Positions 34,640-47,252 are shown, counted from the first letter of the stretch. The stretch: 64,000 bases of DNA from Cloeon dipterum (GCF_949628265.1 NC_088789.1:30497883-30561882); one strand, 5' to 3'. A program made the numbers and translations. The notes: generated by a model from the letters alone, not told the origin.

Positions 34640-35010
34640 GAACTTCAGGGCTACTCCGCGGGTTTGCATATTGTCCCTGAATTAGTGCAACTACTCCTTC
34701 TGCAGCACAGGGTGCATTAAGATGGCGACTGGAAAAAGGCACCTTTGCTGTAAAACTGCGAGGTTTGTGCCAGATCTTCCAGCGGGTGAAATACTAATGG
34801 TCTGGAAACCGCAGCCGCGAATCACAAACACGAGCCGAAAGAAGACGAGAAAAATATCCAGACGAGCGCAGCATCACGTCGCACGAGAGGATCGTGCGCG
34901 GCCTTCTGACAAATATATTTGAGTAAAATTTGCTTCACCGGGAACCCAGAACAGGTTCAGGGTGCGACGCAGCTGCACACCAACCCTTTCTGACAAGACT
35001 GATTTATTCG
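34640..35010 (+). mobile_element. LINE reverse-transcriptase remnant 4
   Basis: HERIVR(G)LLTNIFE is readable around 34880-34925 with shifts, followed by the GNP-QVQGATQLHTN region. This corresponds to ERIV...FL...NQHGF...SCT of intact elements. Confidence 0.6.
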
Positions 35011-35361
35011 TGGATAATCATTTTCGAAAATTTCTTGATCTCCCAGTATTTATTATATTTGAGGTTGGTAAAAATGCTATATTTACAACTTCAAACCCTT
35101 CAATTCAGAAAATCTTTTGGACAATTTTCAAAGCTGTATTAAAAAATAATTGCTTCACAAAACAAGCAGAGAATTTGATCAATAAAATATTTTATTATTT
35201 TGGAACGAACTGGTAAGTTTAATAAACGATTCCTCTCCTTAACAAAAATTGACCTTTTTTTATGAATATTTATATCAAACATAGAAATGAACATATTACA
35301 AATAATAGAGAGTTCTGCAAACTGCGCAATAGAATTTGAGTTCTTGTGCTCTGTATCATAT

Positions 35362-36640
35362 TCACAATTTGTGTTTTTTTCTCATGTGACGGTTCAGATT
35401 GCATTTGAAGGTGAATGATTTTGAGCATTTGTCACATTTAAATCGCGCCTTTCTGCATGACTTCAAATGCGTTTGGTACAAACCATAACATTGGAATTTG
35501 CTCTTGCAATGGCTGCACTTTTTAACATTCAGGTGGTAACATTTCATTGCATTGATAGAAACATCAAATTTGCAATAAGTACAAACCTTGAAATTGTGAA
35601 ATTGCTTAACATGCTTCCTGAGTCCAAATTCAGTCGAGAACATTTTTTCACACATTTTGCATTTCAAATATTTCGGCAAGTGCTTGCTAGCTATGTGATC
35701 TTCCAACTGAGGCTTTTTCATTGCTTTGTAATCGCAGTCATCGCATTTGAACATTCTTGCCTCGTCATCTTTCCCGTGAACAGAATCAAAGTGCGTTTTC
35801 AATTCTATTTTCGTTTTGAAAAATGAATGGCAACCAATACGAGAGCATTTTACGGGAAAATCTTTGTGAACGTGGCGAACATGACAGTTGTAGTTGGATG
35901 GTCCCACGAATTCCTTTCGACAAAAACTGCAATTGAATTTTTCTCCTTCCTTTAGCTTCTCGTGGACATTCTTGGTGTGTTCTTCTTTTTCTTCAAGAGT
36001 GTGGAAATAAGAAGCACATTGGTGATTTTCACATCTGATGGCTTCCTTGTGCATTTTCTTCACATGCTCTGACAAATATCGAGCATATTTAAATTTTTTG
36101 CCGCAGTAGATGCATTTCCATTGCCTCGGCCGCGTTTCAGCTTCGACAAATCGTCTTTCCTCGCCGTTGCTTTGCGGCAGCTCAATTTTCTCCAACTGCA
36201 CCCAACACTGCTCCAGTTTCCCCTCTATAAAAGAAAAAATATTTAAACAAACCATATAATACAGGGGTTTTAAAGCGTGAATTTTACCAAAATAGTAATT
36301 CCGCAACTCCTTTGCTGCTTCGTCCGAATAATCCGAATTCCTGGGCCACCAAACCAAAGCCTCGTCTGACATTCTATTGAATTTCCAGAGAAACCTTAAG
36401 GGAAAATTCCTCAAATAAAATAAAACAGATTCCTTAAATTCCTATTTTGAAAACTCACTCGGCTTCCCAGAGACAAAAGTAGCAAATTTTATCCTCGTCC
36501 AGGATTTCCTTGGCCAACTCGTGTCCGCAGACGTTGAGAAACCAATTCTGCAGCTTCTCCTTGTCCACGTTGACAGCGTGGACAGCGCCGTCCGCCGTCG
36601 GACGCTCGCAAATCAAACAAAGCGCTCTTTGAAACAACAT
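35362..36640 (-). CDS. ZAD-C2H2 zinc-finger protein Z2
   Basis: Exons 36459-36640, 36288-36409 and 35362-36224, 388 aa. Begins MLFQRALCLICERPTADG; the ZAD ends ICYFCLWEAE. First finger reads FKYARYLSEH in its helix region, finger 5 KAMKKPQLEDH, finger 6 FSTEFGLRKH. Intron 2 is 63 bases, has no stop in frame and keeps the frame if retained, giving an insert of 21 residues. Exons 1-2 and their introns are nearly identical to Z8, 26 kb away. Confidence 0.9.
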
Positions 36641-36959
36641 GTCTAATTGTCCACCTGAACCTGAGTGAAAGATGGAAGGTTCCAGGTGGGTAATAAGCGA
36701 TCACAGCGCTGCTCTTAACGAAGAAATAATATTAAACAAAATTTGAATTCTTTTAGCGCCATTTATTAAAGCATATCTGAATATTAACTTTGAATAAAGT
36801 TTACAATTTATTAATTAAGATGAATCCGACAAGGGGGAAAATGTGGATTTTTCGTATTCCCTTATTGCTTGAAATGAGCCAGTCTTATTTTTTGATTCGG
36901 ACTGATCGCCGCATATTTTCTGCTCTAAACCGCTTCAATTGTTCAATTTCAACAACTCT

Positions 36960-37335
36960 CGAGCGGCTGACAGCAGGCAACCAGCACGACCGGGCAGCTA
37001 CGCGGTTTGCATGTACGCGGGATGAATAAGCGCAGCTTCCGCAGCAGCGTATCAAGAAGGCGACGGGAGAATGGATGAAAAAGTGCCCCATCTTCCGGCG
37101 GATGAAATACCAACGGAATGGAAGACTGCAGCCGTGACGCCGATTCGGAAAGACGGACCGAAAGATGTGCAAAATTACCGGCTGATCTTCATTATCACGG
37201 CGTTGAGACATCGAGAGAATCGTTCGTGACCAGCTGAGCGATTTTTTTGGAATAAATATAAAAAAATTTTCCCTGAGGAGCAGAACCAGCATGATTTCAG
37301 GGTGCGACGCAGCTGCACAACGCTCCTGATGAGAC
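36960..37335 (+). mobile_element. LINE reverse-transcriptase remnant 5
   Basis: Frame-shifted: IPTEWKTAAVTPIRKDGPKD is readable at about 37108-37167 with no shift, then VQNYRLIF, then (R)ERIVRDQLSDFFG and later QHDFRVRRSCTTLLMRQLK near 37290-37340. This is the clearest proof that the remnants are reverse transcriptase of a CR1/jockey-like LINE. Confidence 0.75.
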
Positions 37336-39150
37336 AATTAAAGCAGAGGCACCAAGATAAATAATTGTTTTCTTAAAAGTGTTTTTAATTTAAATATAAT
37401 TATCCTTGATTTTAAAACAGTGGGTTTGAACTTAACGCTCATTTCTGAGTCCTGGTGATTTGTGACAGATTACGAAAAAGTGGGAAAATATTAAATTAAA
37501 AAACTGCTCATATAGAGAGGCAATGGGTTTTTGTTGACTCGTGGAATTGTTTAGTTTTTGAACATTTTAAATATAATTTTTCATGAGCACTAAAAATGTG
37601 GGAGAAAAAAGCTGCAATAATCTGCAAAAAACGCTTAACACCCATGCCCAGCCCTGATTGGTGTTTGATTTAAGATAAAGGAAATGCCTTCGTCACAATT
37701 TTAACAAATTTCTTGAACAAATATTTGGGATCTGTCAGAGCAAAAACACAGCTTTCTCGGCGTACATAGCGAGCTTTTTATTTTTCCACATTTCTCCAGA
37801 AACGGTAATGCCCTCCTTGTAAATGAAAAAACCTTTTTTTTCCACTTGCCAGCGGTCCGAGTAAATTATTCTTTATGCGTTCAGCGGCGCGGCGACCTTG
37901 CTTTTATTTGCTCTGTTGCTCACCCTACCAAACAAGCTGGATTTTTCAAACAATATAAATATGAAGCAGTGCGGTGAATCAAAACGAGCTATAGATCAAT
38001 TTTTAGCAAAGGATTAAAGTGGAATGATACTGGGCAACAATTGAAAATTATTTGAATTGTTCTATGCAATAAACAATTGATAGATAAACAATTTGTTCAA
38101 CAATTTGCAATAATAAAAACGGCCCTTCCTACAAAAAATTCAAATTTTGCCAATTTTCTCCAAAATTTGCAGTGCTCGAACATATTTTCTTGGCATATTC
38201 CGATTCCTCTCGTCGAGATTTGTCCAACGGTGTATGCCACTTATTGGGGAAACTCTTGGTTTTGAAATTAAATCGGATTTCAAGTAAGGAGGCAGCCAAT
38301 ATACCGTTTGAAAAGCACGGTAGCTTTCCAGCCAATTTTCTCAAAAAATTACAGTGCTTCTTAGGTAAATTTAGGCTTTAACTGACCCTAAGGGACGAGT
38401 GTATGCATTGACAACAAGCATTTTCCAGGCGTTTCCAGTATCATTCCTCTTTAAGTTAAAACCTAATTTGGTTACGTGATTTTGAAAATCATCTATCGGC
38501 CGGCGGGCGGCCTTGAAATGCATTCAAAAGTTTTATAGAGTGGTTATTATGTGTGGTTCGTGTGCATTTGTATATTTACTAGAATGTGTGAAGGCAATTA
38601 CGAAGAAAGCAGACGCGACGAGTGTATTATATTCGGGCTCACAATAAACCTTCTCGTCCTTGTGGTGAGAGCGAACGAAAGAACACACGAAATCAAATTA
38701 TCCATACTTTTCTGACATGAAAGACAGCTTGCTCACTTTTACTTCAACCTCAATTTTTCACATCAAATTTTAGGAGAAGCGTCGAAGCGAGAGATTACTT
38801 CCATTATTTCGCTCGCTTGTGATGCTCTGATATTCACAAATAATTGTGTTCTGATTAAAACAATTAGAGAGGGATTGTAAATTAAATCAAAGGGACATAT
38901 GGGAGTTTGGTGTTTATTGGCTAATTTAAATTTAAAATAATATGAGCCTGATATACCCGGATGTTTGATCGCGTCTGCTCTGCTTTGCTTTGCGCCGGTC
39001 CATATTAATCAGTCTACTGCCCCACATACCAACGAGGGAATTTGTAGCGCAAAGTGAAAGGAAAATCGAAATAAATTGATAAACGAGTGCTTTTGATGTT
39101 CTGCCTGCTCGAGGAGGAGGAAGCACACAAATAAATAAATAAATACACAG
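37335..39150. repeat. Spacer block S1, first copy
   Basis: Repeated at 43905-45750 and, shortened, at 58435-59350. Marks: CTTTCTCGGCGTACATAGCG, CGGCGCGGCGACCTTGC, TACCAAACAAGCTGG, TGATGCTCTGATATTCAC and an (AAAT)n run at its right end (39120-39145). No gene frame survives. Confidence 0.8.
38013..38454. mobile_element. Inverted-repeat element within block S1 (copy 1)
   Basis: Left end TTAAAGTGGAATGATACTGG and right end CCAGTATCATTCCTCTTTAA are inverted repeats with one mismatch. The same element is at 44586-45034. The third copy of the block (59 kb) lacks this element and a further 360 bases. Confidence 0.55.
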
Positions 39151-39284
39151 ATACTGTTTTATGACCATGTGTGTATTGATATAGGACCGCTACATTTATT
39201 TTTTAATCACCGCTGCCGCGCTAGATAAGCCTAGTATTCCGAGAGGTCGTAAAATTGTGCAAATGGCGGATGCTGGAGTTTTGA

Positions 39285-39850
39285 GGTCTTCTTCTCTACG
39301 GCTGTCAGAGAGCCAAGCCCTACAGCCGTTGATTTTAATTTCGTCAGCAGCTCTCTCCCGCGCCGCTGCTCTGTAATTAGCTTCCGAAAATTTGAGCAAT
39401 TATTCGGAAATATCTGGAGAATCATGTTATTTTAATTTAATGTTTATTTTATTTTTACCCGAAATACACAATGTCACTTTACGCTTTTAATTAAATAAAA
39501 TTTTCACTTGCTTCTGAAATGGCCATTTCAGGAATTCCCACGCACCAAACAATAGAGATGCGCTTTATATATTAACCATCAAAGAGTTTAAGCTCTTTAA
39601 CCCGCTTCCCATCCTAACGTGAAGACGATTTTTTAGGTGATTTAATAATTTTTTGCTTTATTTTTTCCGTGCTGGTGAGCGTTGACCTTGACTCATGACC
39701 GTGCACCGCCGACATAATTATTATTATTATTTTTTTTTTTTTTGCAAATTGCGGTCTAGCGGATGATGGACTAATTGCCAATTATGCGCGCGAGTGTGGA
39801 AGAAAAAGGTTAAAAACCGCAATTATGCGGAAATCGTCGGGCCAGCCGGC
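39285..39850. repeat. Spacer block S2, second, truncated copy
   Basis: Matches 32770-33390 and stops just inside the exon fragment of that block (after GCCAGCCGGCCA). Contains a long T run at 39727-39742. Confidence 0.75.
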
Positions 39851-40110
39851 CACCAACAGCTAGAATTTCGCGCCGCTCTTTTTCCTTAATTACTGTTTAC
39901 ATATTGTTTGATTTATTGCTACTTCTGTAATTTTTCTCTTGCCCGCGACTGGGATCGATTTATCTCTAACGCGAATGCGATTGCACAAGGTCACTGACTC
40001 TTTTAAAATTTAAAATGCCTGTTTAATGCACTTGAATGTATTTTTGGATGTCTCTCAGGACTTGAAGAATTAAAAATCTTAAAAATCGTTCATTGGGGAC
40101 ATATTATTTT

Positions 40111-40510
40111 TTAAAACTAAAGACTATCTTTGACCAAGTTTCTGAGCTCACCAATCGATTCCTGAGGATTGAATTAGGTAAAATAGATTTTTTCCGACCA
40201 AAAAGCCCAGCACAACGTGCAAACTTTTTCCCGCCAAAACAATATGAACGTATTTGTGAGAACTGCACATGCGTGAGAGCTGGCTGGATCTGACAGAGAA
40301 ATCATTCGTACAGGCAGTTTCTGTGCAAGTGCTCAAACCAGCTCTAACGCATGCGCAGCTCTCGCAAATACGTTCATATTGATTTGGCGGGAAAAACGTT
40401 CGCACGTCGCGCTGGACATTTTGGTCGGAATAAACATCCACTTTACCTAATTCGACCCTCAGGAATCGATTGGTGAGCTCAGAAACTTCGTCAAAGACGG
40501 TCTTAAAAAC
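40111..40510. mobile_element. Foldback MITE, second full copy
   Basis: About 400 bases. Arms: TTTCTGAGCTCACCAATCGA, TTCCTGAGG, TTCCGACCAAAA, TTTCCCGCCAAAACAATATG and ACGTATTTGTGAGA each occur again as the reverse complement in the right half. It is better preserved than the copy at 23.4 kb. Confidence 0.85.
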
Positions 40511-40524
40511 TGCATGGAGGAATA

Positions 40525-41180
40525 AATTATATAAAAATAAAAGTCAGACGTGACCGCAAATATTTACTGTTTTTACTGTGTTAATGACAATGATTTTTTT
40601 CGATTAAAGAGGAATGTTACTGCAAAAGCATGGAAAACGCTTGCTGCCAATGCATACACTACACTCGTCCCTTAGGATTCAGTTCAAGCCTAAATTGACC
40701 AAAGAAGCACTGCAATTTTTAAAATAAAAAAATTATCACGAGGTTGGTCCCTGCTCTACCATCGATGAACTTTTCAACAACAGTTTTATCCCCTTTCTTG
40801 TATTGAAACAATAATTCATTGATCGCCAATGTGTTCCAAAGGGAAAACTGCTTTTGACATTGTTCTCGGGTAAAGTCAGGAAAATGCTCTTCCTCTTTCT
40901 GAAATTAAAAAATTCTTTTGTTGAAATGTGTCATTAGCAATAGCTCTTTACAAACAATTAGTACTAACTCTAGTCTAACTAATTAATCAGTGAAATGATC
41001 TGAATTAGTTATAAAAAATAGTGCCAGAAGAATATCAAGTTCGCACAATAGAACTTCCCGGCTAGCAATGCATTCCTCTGCACGCATAATTCCTAAAGGT
41101 TGGTCATTTCGACAGACATTTTTATTCTTCCTTTCCTTCTTTGCTCCGCAGCGCTCAAAGAAATTATCAATCAGTAGCTA
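40525..41180. repeat. Spacer block S3, first copy
   Basis: Also at 46050-46735 and 59650-60330. Marks: AAAAGTCAGACGTGACCGCA, AGAGGAATGTTACTGCAAAA, AACGCTTGCTGCCAATGCAT, CTGCTCTACCATCGATGAAC and TTCGACAGACATTTTTATTC. Reading frames are broken. Confidence 0.75.
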
Positions 41181-41209
41181 ATGTTGCAATCCGACGAAGG
41201 TTTTAGCGT

Positions 41210-41590
41210 TCTTGACGCCTTAGGCAACCAGAACGACACAAAAAGCTTCGCGGGGTGCATGTTGCCCCTGAATAATTGCAAATTTCTTTTGCAGCGCATC
41301 AAGGCGATGGGAAAGCGGCGCTTCTGCTGGAAAACAGTGCGGCGGCCCTCAGCAGCAGTTTGTGCCATATCTTCCGGCGGACTGGAAGACCATATTCTCA
41401 AAGGCGGGCGAAAAGACGACGTGCGAAATTACTGGCCGATCAGCAGCACGTCTCTTGACAGAAAAGTGCCCGAGAGGATCGTCAACTTTTTGTGTAAATA
41501 ATGTTGTTCCGGGCAACCAACACGGCTTCTGGGCACGACGCTGCTGCAAAGCAAACCTTCTGACAAGACGGAGTGACTCGTGGATAATTC
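41210..41590 (+). mobile_element. LINE reverse-transcriptase remnant 6
   Basis: Frame-shifted YLPADWKTIFSKAGEK, then VRNYWPISSTSLDRKVPERI, VNFLCK and NQHGFWARRCC. NYRPIS-TS and ERIV-FL-QHGF are standard reverse-transcriptase blocks. Confidence 0.75.
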
Positions 41591-41933
41591 ACTTTTGAAA
41601 ATTTCTCGATATCTCAGTTTATTGTATTTGAGGTTGGTAAAAATGATATTTTTACAACTTCAAACCCTTAAATTCAGAAAATCTTTTGGAAAATTTTCAA
41701 AGTTGTATTAAAAAATAAATGCTTTACAAAACAAGCAGAGAATTTGATCAATACAATATTTTTTGTTTTGGAAGGAACTGGTTAGTATAATAAACGATTC
41801 CTCTCCTTAACAAATATTAATCCTTTTTATTTTGATGAAGAGTAATATCAGACATAGAGTAAACTTAATACAAATAATAAAGAGATCTACAAACTGTGCA
41901 ATAGAATTTGAGTTCTTGTGTTCTGTATCATAT

Positions 41934-43212
41934 TTACAATTTGTGTTTTTTTCTCAAGTGATGGTTCAGATTGCATTTGAAGGTGAATGATTTTGAGCAC
42001 TTGCCACATTTAAATTGTCCCTTTCTGCATGACTTCAAGTGCGATTTGTACAAACCGGAACATTGGAATTTGCTCTTGCAATGGCTGCACTTTTTAATTT
42101 TCAGGTGGTAACATTTCATAGCATTTACAGAAACATCCAATTTGCAATAAATACAGACCTTTATATTGTGGAATCGATTAACATGTCTCCTAAGACTGGA
42201 TTCAGTCGAGTACATTTTTTCACACATTTTGCATTTAATATATTTGGGCAAGTGCTTGAAAGCTATGTGCCGTTCCAAAGTAATTTTTTGCATTGCTTTG
42301 TAATCGCAATCATTGCATTTGAACATTCTTGCCGTGTAATCTTTCCCGTGAGCAGAATCAAAGTGCTTTTTCATTCCGATTTTAGTTTTGAAAAATGACA
42401 AGCAACCATGATGAGAGCATTTTACGGGAAACTCTTTGTGAACTTTGCGAACATGCATATAGTAGTTTTTTAGTCCCACAAATTCCTTCCCACAAAAACT
42501 GCAATTGAATTTTTCTCGTTCTTTTTGTTTCTTGTGGACATTCTTGTTGTGCTCTTTTTTTTCTTCAAGAGAGTGGAAATAAGCCACACAGTGGCGATTT
42601 CCACATCTGATGGCTTCCTTGTGCACTTTCTTCGTATGTTTAGACATGTCATAAGAATATTTAAATCTTCTCCCGCAGTAGATGCACTTCCATTGCCTCG
42701 GCCGCGTTTCAGCTTCGACAAATCGTCTTTCCTCGCCGTCGCTTTGCGGCAGCTTAATTTTCTCCAACTGCACCCAACACTGCTCCATTTTCCCCTCTAT
42801 AAAAGAAAAAATATTTAAACAAACCATATAATACAGGGGTTTTAAAGCGTGATTTTTACCAAAATAGTTTTTCCGCAGCTCCTTCGCTGCATCGTCCGAA
42901 TAATCCGAAATCCTTGGCCACCAAACCAAAGCCTCATTTGACATTCTATTGAATTTCCAGAGGAACCTTAAGGGAAAATTCCTCAAATAAAATAAAACAG
43001 ATTCCTTAAATTCCTATTTTGAAAACTCACTCGGCCTGCAAAACACAAAAGTAGCAAATTTTGTCCTCGTCCACGATTTCCTCGGCCAACTCGTGTCCGC
43101 AGACATTGAGAAACCAATTCTGCAGCTTCCCCTTGTCCACGTTGACAGCGTTGACAGCGCCGTCCGCCGTCGGACGCTCGCAAATCAAGCAAAGCTCTCT
43201 TTGCAACGACAT
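41934..43212 (-). CDS. ZAD-C2H2 zinc-finger protein Z3
   Basis: Exons 43031-43212, 42860-42981 and 41934-42796, 388 aa. ZAD cysteines as in the other copies (LCLIC, ICYFC), second exon with WWPRISDYSDDAAKELR. Finger helices: finger 1 FKYSYDMSKH, finger 3 FVGLKNYYMH, finger 5 KAMQKITLERH, finger 6 YSTESSLRRH; the last finger has NLNHHLRKKH. Intron 2 is 63 bases and open in frame. Upstream it carries the same 5' flank as Z1, Z2, Z4 and Z8 (CAGCGCTGCTCT, TTAAGATGAATCCGAGA). Confidence 0.9.
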
Positions 43213-43539
43213 TTCTAATTGTCCACCTGAACCTGAGTGAAAGATGGAAGGTTCCAGGTGGGTAATAAGCGATCACAGCGCTGCTCTCAAGGAAGAAAAA
43301 AAGTAAGAAACATTTGAATGTTTTTAGCGCCATTTATTAAAGCAAATCTGAATATTAACTTTGAATAGAGTTCAAAAATTTATTAATTAAGATGAATCCG
43401 AGAAGGAGGAAAATGTGGATTTTTCGAATTCCCTTCAAAATGAGCCAGCCTTATTTTTTATTCTTACTGATCGCCGCATATTTTCTGCACTAAACCGCTT
43501 CAATTCTTCAATTTCAACAACTCTCGAGCGGCTGGCGGC

Positions 43540-43900
43540 AGGCAACCAGCACGATTTGGCAGCTGCGCGTGATGAATAGGCGCAGCTTCTGCAGCAGCGC
43601 ATCAAGATATCAAGAAGGCGACGGGAGAACGGCTGAAAAATAGCCCCATCTTCCGGCGAATGAAATACCAACGGACTGGAAGACTGCAGCCGTGACGTTG
43701 ATTCACAAAGACGGACCGACAGAAGTTATGCAATATTACCGGCTGATCTTCATTAATCACGGCGTTGAGACATCCAGAGAATTGTTCGTAACAAGCTGAG
43801 CGATTTTTTGGAATAAATATAAAAAATGTTTTCCCTGAGGAGCAGAACCAGCATGATTTCAGGGTGTGATGCAGCTGCACAACGCTTCTGACGAGACAAT
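43540..43900 (+). mobile_element. LINE reverse-transcriptase remnant 7
   Basis: IPTDWKTAAVTLIHKDGPT readable near 43665-43720, followed by YYRLIFINHGVETS and a shifted QHDFRV region at 43850-43870. Confidence 0.7.
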
Positions 43901-43904
43901 TAAA

Positions 43905-45750
43905 GCAGAGGCACCAAGATAAATAATTGTTTTGCTAAAAAGTGTTTTTAATTTAAATATAATTATCCTTGATTTTAAAACAGGGGGTTTGAACTTAAGG
44001 CTCATTTCTGAGTCCTGGTGATTTGTGACAGATTACGAAAAAGGGGGAAAATATAAAATTAAAAAAACTGCTCATATAGAGAGGCAATGGGCTTTTGTTG
44101 TCCCGTGGAATTTTTTAGTTTTTAAACATTTTAAATATAATTTTTCATGAGCACTAAAAATGTGGGAGAAAAAAGCTGCAATAATCCCCCCCCCCCAAAA
44201 AAAAAACGCTTAATACCCATGCCCAACCCTGATTGGTGTTTGACTTAAGATAAAAGAATTGCCTACGACACAATTTTAACAAATTTCTTGAACAAATATT
44301 TGGATCTATCAGAGCAAAAACGCAGCTTTCTCGGCGTACATAGCGAGCTTTTTATTTTTCCACATTTCTCCAGAAACGGTAATGCCCTCCTTGTACATGA
44401 AAAAACCTTTTTTTTCCCTTGTCTGCGGTCCGAGTAAATTATTCTTTGTGCGTTCAGCGGCGCGGCGACCTTGCTTTTATTTGCTCTGTTGCTCACCCTA
44501 CCAAACAAGCTGGATTTTTCAAACAATATAAATATGAAGCAGTGCGGTGAATCAAAACGAGCTATAGATCAATTTTTAGCAAAGGATTAAAGTGGAATGA
44601 TACTGGCAACAATTAAAAATTATTTGAATTGTTGGATGCCTTAAATAATTGACCGATAAACAATTTGTTCAACAGTTTGCAATAATAAAAAACAGCCCTT
44701 CCTACAAAAAATTCAAATTATGCCAATTTTCTCAAAAATTTACAGTGCTCGAACATATTTTCTTGGCAAATTCCGATTCCTCTCGTCGAGATCTGTCCAA
44801 CGGTGTATGCCACTTATTGGTGAAACTCTTGGTTTTGAAATTAAATCGGATTTCAAGTAAGGAGGCAGCCAATATACCGTTTGAAAAGCACGGTAGCTTT
44901 CCAGCCAATTTTCTCAAAAAATTACAGTGCTTCTTAGGTAAATTTAGGCTTTAACTGACCCTAAGGGACGAGTGTATGCATTGACAACAAGCATTTTCCA
45001 GGCGTTTCCAGTATCATTCCTCTTTAAGTTAAAACCTAATTTGGTTACGTGATTTTGAAAATCATCTATCGGCCGGCGGGCGGCCTTGAAATGCATTCAA
45101 AAGTTTTATAGAGTGGTTGGTTATATATTAAGTGTGGTTCGTGTGCATTTGTATATTTACTAGACTGTGTGAAGGCAATTACGAAGAAAGCAGACGCAAC
45201 GAGTGTATTATATTCGGGCTCACAATAAACCTTCTCGTCCTTGTGGTGAGAGCGAACGAAAGAACACACGAAATCAAATTATCCATACTTTTCTGACATT
45301 GAGAGACATCTCGCTCGCTCGCGTTCACTTCAACCTCAATTTTTCACATCAAATTTTAGGAGAAGCGTCGAAGCGAGAGATTACTTCCATTATTTCGCTC
45401 GCTTGTGATGTTCTGACATTCACAAATAATTGTGTTCTGATTAAAACAATTAGAGAGTAATAATTGTAAATTTAATCAAAGGGACATGTGGGAGTTTGGT
45501 GTTTATTGGTTAATTTAAATTGAAAATAATATGAGCCTGATATACGCGGATGCTCCAGCATCGCGTCTCCTCTGCTTTGCTTTGCGCCGGTCCATAATTA
45601 ATCGGTCTACTGCCCCACATACCAACGAGGGAATTTGTAGCGCCAAGCGAAAGGAAAATCGAAATAAATTAGTAAACGAGTGCTTTTCATGTTCTACCTG
45701 CTCGAGGAGGAAGCACACAAATAAATAAATAAATAAATACACAGATATTC
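43905..45750. repeat. Spacer block S1, second copy
   Basis: Close to base-for-base copy of 37335-39150. It differs by a run of about ten C followed by ten A (44187-44207) and by small indels. The inverted-repeat element lies at 44586-45034, and (AAAT)n at 45718-45745. Confidence 0.8.
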
Positions 45751-46050
45751 TTGCTCTAGACTCTCAATGTATTGACGTTAATTGTTGTTTGCAATTTCGA
45801 AATCGTTTTCATTGAAGAGGATTAATTTTTTTGTAATTTAAAATATTCATTAACGTTTAATCAGGCAGGGCCAGAGTTTATCCTCTGCTCCTTTCTAATT
45901 TACTAATTTAAAAATTAATAGAAAATTCACACCCAATTGAAAAGTCTTCTACGGGACGGACACGGTGCATATTTATAATTGCCTGAGTTGGCAGACGGCG
46001 GCGCGCTTTTGGATACAATCGCAGTGGAGCGCGCGCACGCCGCGTGAAAA
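45750..46050. repeat. Spacer block S4, first copy
   Basis: Repeated at 59350-59650 with few changes (TTCTTGCTCTAGACTCTCAA, TCTTCTACGGGACGGACACG, TGGAGCGCGCGCACGCCGCG). GC-rich right end; no frame. Confidence 0.75.
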
Positions 46051-46735
46051 ATTATATAAAAATAAAAGTCAGACGTGACCGCAAATATTTACTGTTTTTA
46101 CTGTGTTAATGACAACGATTTTTTTTCAATTAAAGAGGAATGTTGCTGCAAAAGCCTGGAAAACGCTTGCTGCCAATGCATACACTCGTCCCTTACGATT
46201 CAGTTAAAGCCTAAATTGACCAAAGAAGCACTGCAATTTTTAAAATGTAAAAATTATCACGAGGTTGGTCCCTGCTCTACAATCGATGAACTTTTCAACA
46301 GCAGTTTTATCCCCTTTCTTGTATTGAAACAATAATTCATTGATCGCAAATGTGTTCCAAAGGGAAAACTACTTTTGACATTGTTCTCGGGTGAAGTCAG
46401 GAAAATGCTCTTCCTCTTACTGAAATCAAAAAATTCTCTTTGTTGAAATGTGTCATTATAGCAATAGATCTTTATAAACAATTAGTACTAAATAAACTCT
46501 AGTCTAACTAATTATTTAGTGAAATGATCTGAATTAATTATAAAAAATAGTGCCAGAAGAATTTCAAGTTCGCACAATAGAACTTCCCGCCTAGCAATGC
46601 ATCCCTCTGCACGCATAATTCCTAAAGGTTGGTCATTTCGACAGACATTTATTCTCCCTTTCCTTCTTTGCTCCGCAGCGCTCAAAGAAATTATCAATCA
46701 GTAGCAAATGTTGCAATCCGACGAAGGTTTTAGCG
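46050..46735. repeat. Spacer block S3, second copy
   Basis: Same content as 40525-41180, with an extra shared left border (GCCGCGTGAAAAATTATATA). It leads directly into LINE remnant 8. Confidence 0.75.
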
Positions 46736-46759
46736 TTCCTGACGCCTTAGGCAACCAGA

Positions 46760-47075
46760 ACGACACAAAATCCTCGCGGATTGCATGTTGCCCCTGAATA
46801 ATTGCAATTTCTTCTGCAGCGCATCAAGGCGATGGGAAAGCGGCGCTTCTGCTGGAAAACAGTGCGGCCCTCATCAGCAGTTTGTGCCACATCTTCCGGC
46901 GGACTGGAAGACCATATTCTCAAAGACGGGCCAAAAGACGACGTGCGAAATTACCGGCCGATCAGCAGTACGTCTCTTGCCAGAAAAGTGCCCGAGAGGA
47001 TCGTCAACTTTTTGTGTAAATAATGTTGTTCCGGGCAACCAACACGGTTTCTGGGCACGACGCAGCTGCACAGCA
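46760..47075 (+). mobile_element. LINE reverse-transcriptase remnant 8
   Basis: HLPADWKTIFSKTGQK, then VRNYRPISSTSLARKVPERI, then NQHGFWARRSC, cut off at CAGCTGCACAGC, where the 3' flank of Z4 begins (AATACAATATTTTTTATTTT). The identical junction occurs at 53361. Confidence 0.75.
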
Positions 47076-47252
47076 ATACAATATTTTTTATTTTGGAACG
47101 AACTGGTTAGTTTAATAAACGATTCCTCTCCTTAACAAATATTAATCCTTTTTATTTTGATGAAGATTTATATCAGACATAAAATGAACTTAATACAAAT
47201 AATAAAGAGATCTACAAACTGTGCAATAGAATTTGAGTTCTTGTGTTCTGTA

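Larger units (their letters stand above)
33965..35010. repeat. Spacer block S6, second copy, with an insertion
   Basis: Same order of marks as 29560-30140, but interrupted by about 275 GC-rich bases at 34197-34470 that no other copy has. Confidence 0.75.

Noticed and set aside
35467..35826. 119-codon plus-strand frames opposite the finger exons of several Z genes
   Set aside because: They recur because the finger coding is conserved on the other strand; no start context, no splice sites and no family resemblance.
38077..38381. Frames in spacer block S1 repeated at 44.6-44.9 kb
   Set aside because: Copies are conserved as DNA, not as protein: indels shift the frames without bias, and the third block lacks the region.
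44187..44207. Run of C followed by run of A as a functional motif
   Set aside because: Simple homopolymers absent from the sister blocks; slippage or a sequencing artefact is more likely.
46785..47135. Frames of about 100-136 codons over the LINE remnants as host genes
   Set aside because: The sequence matches reverse-transcriptase blocks only when frames are changed several times; no complete domain remains.
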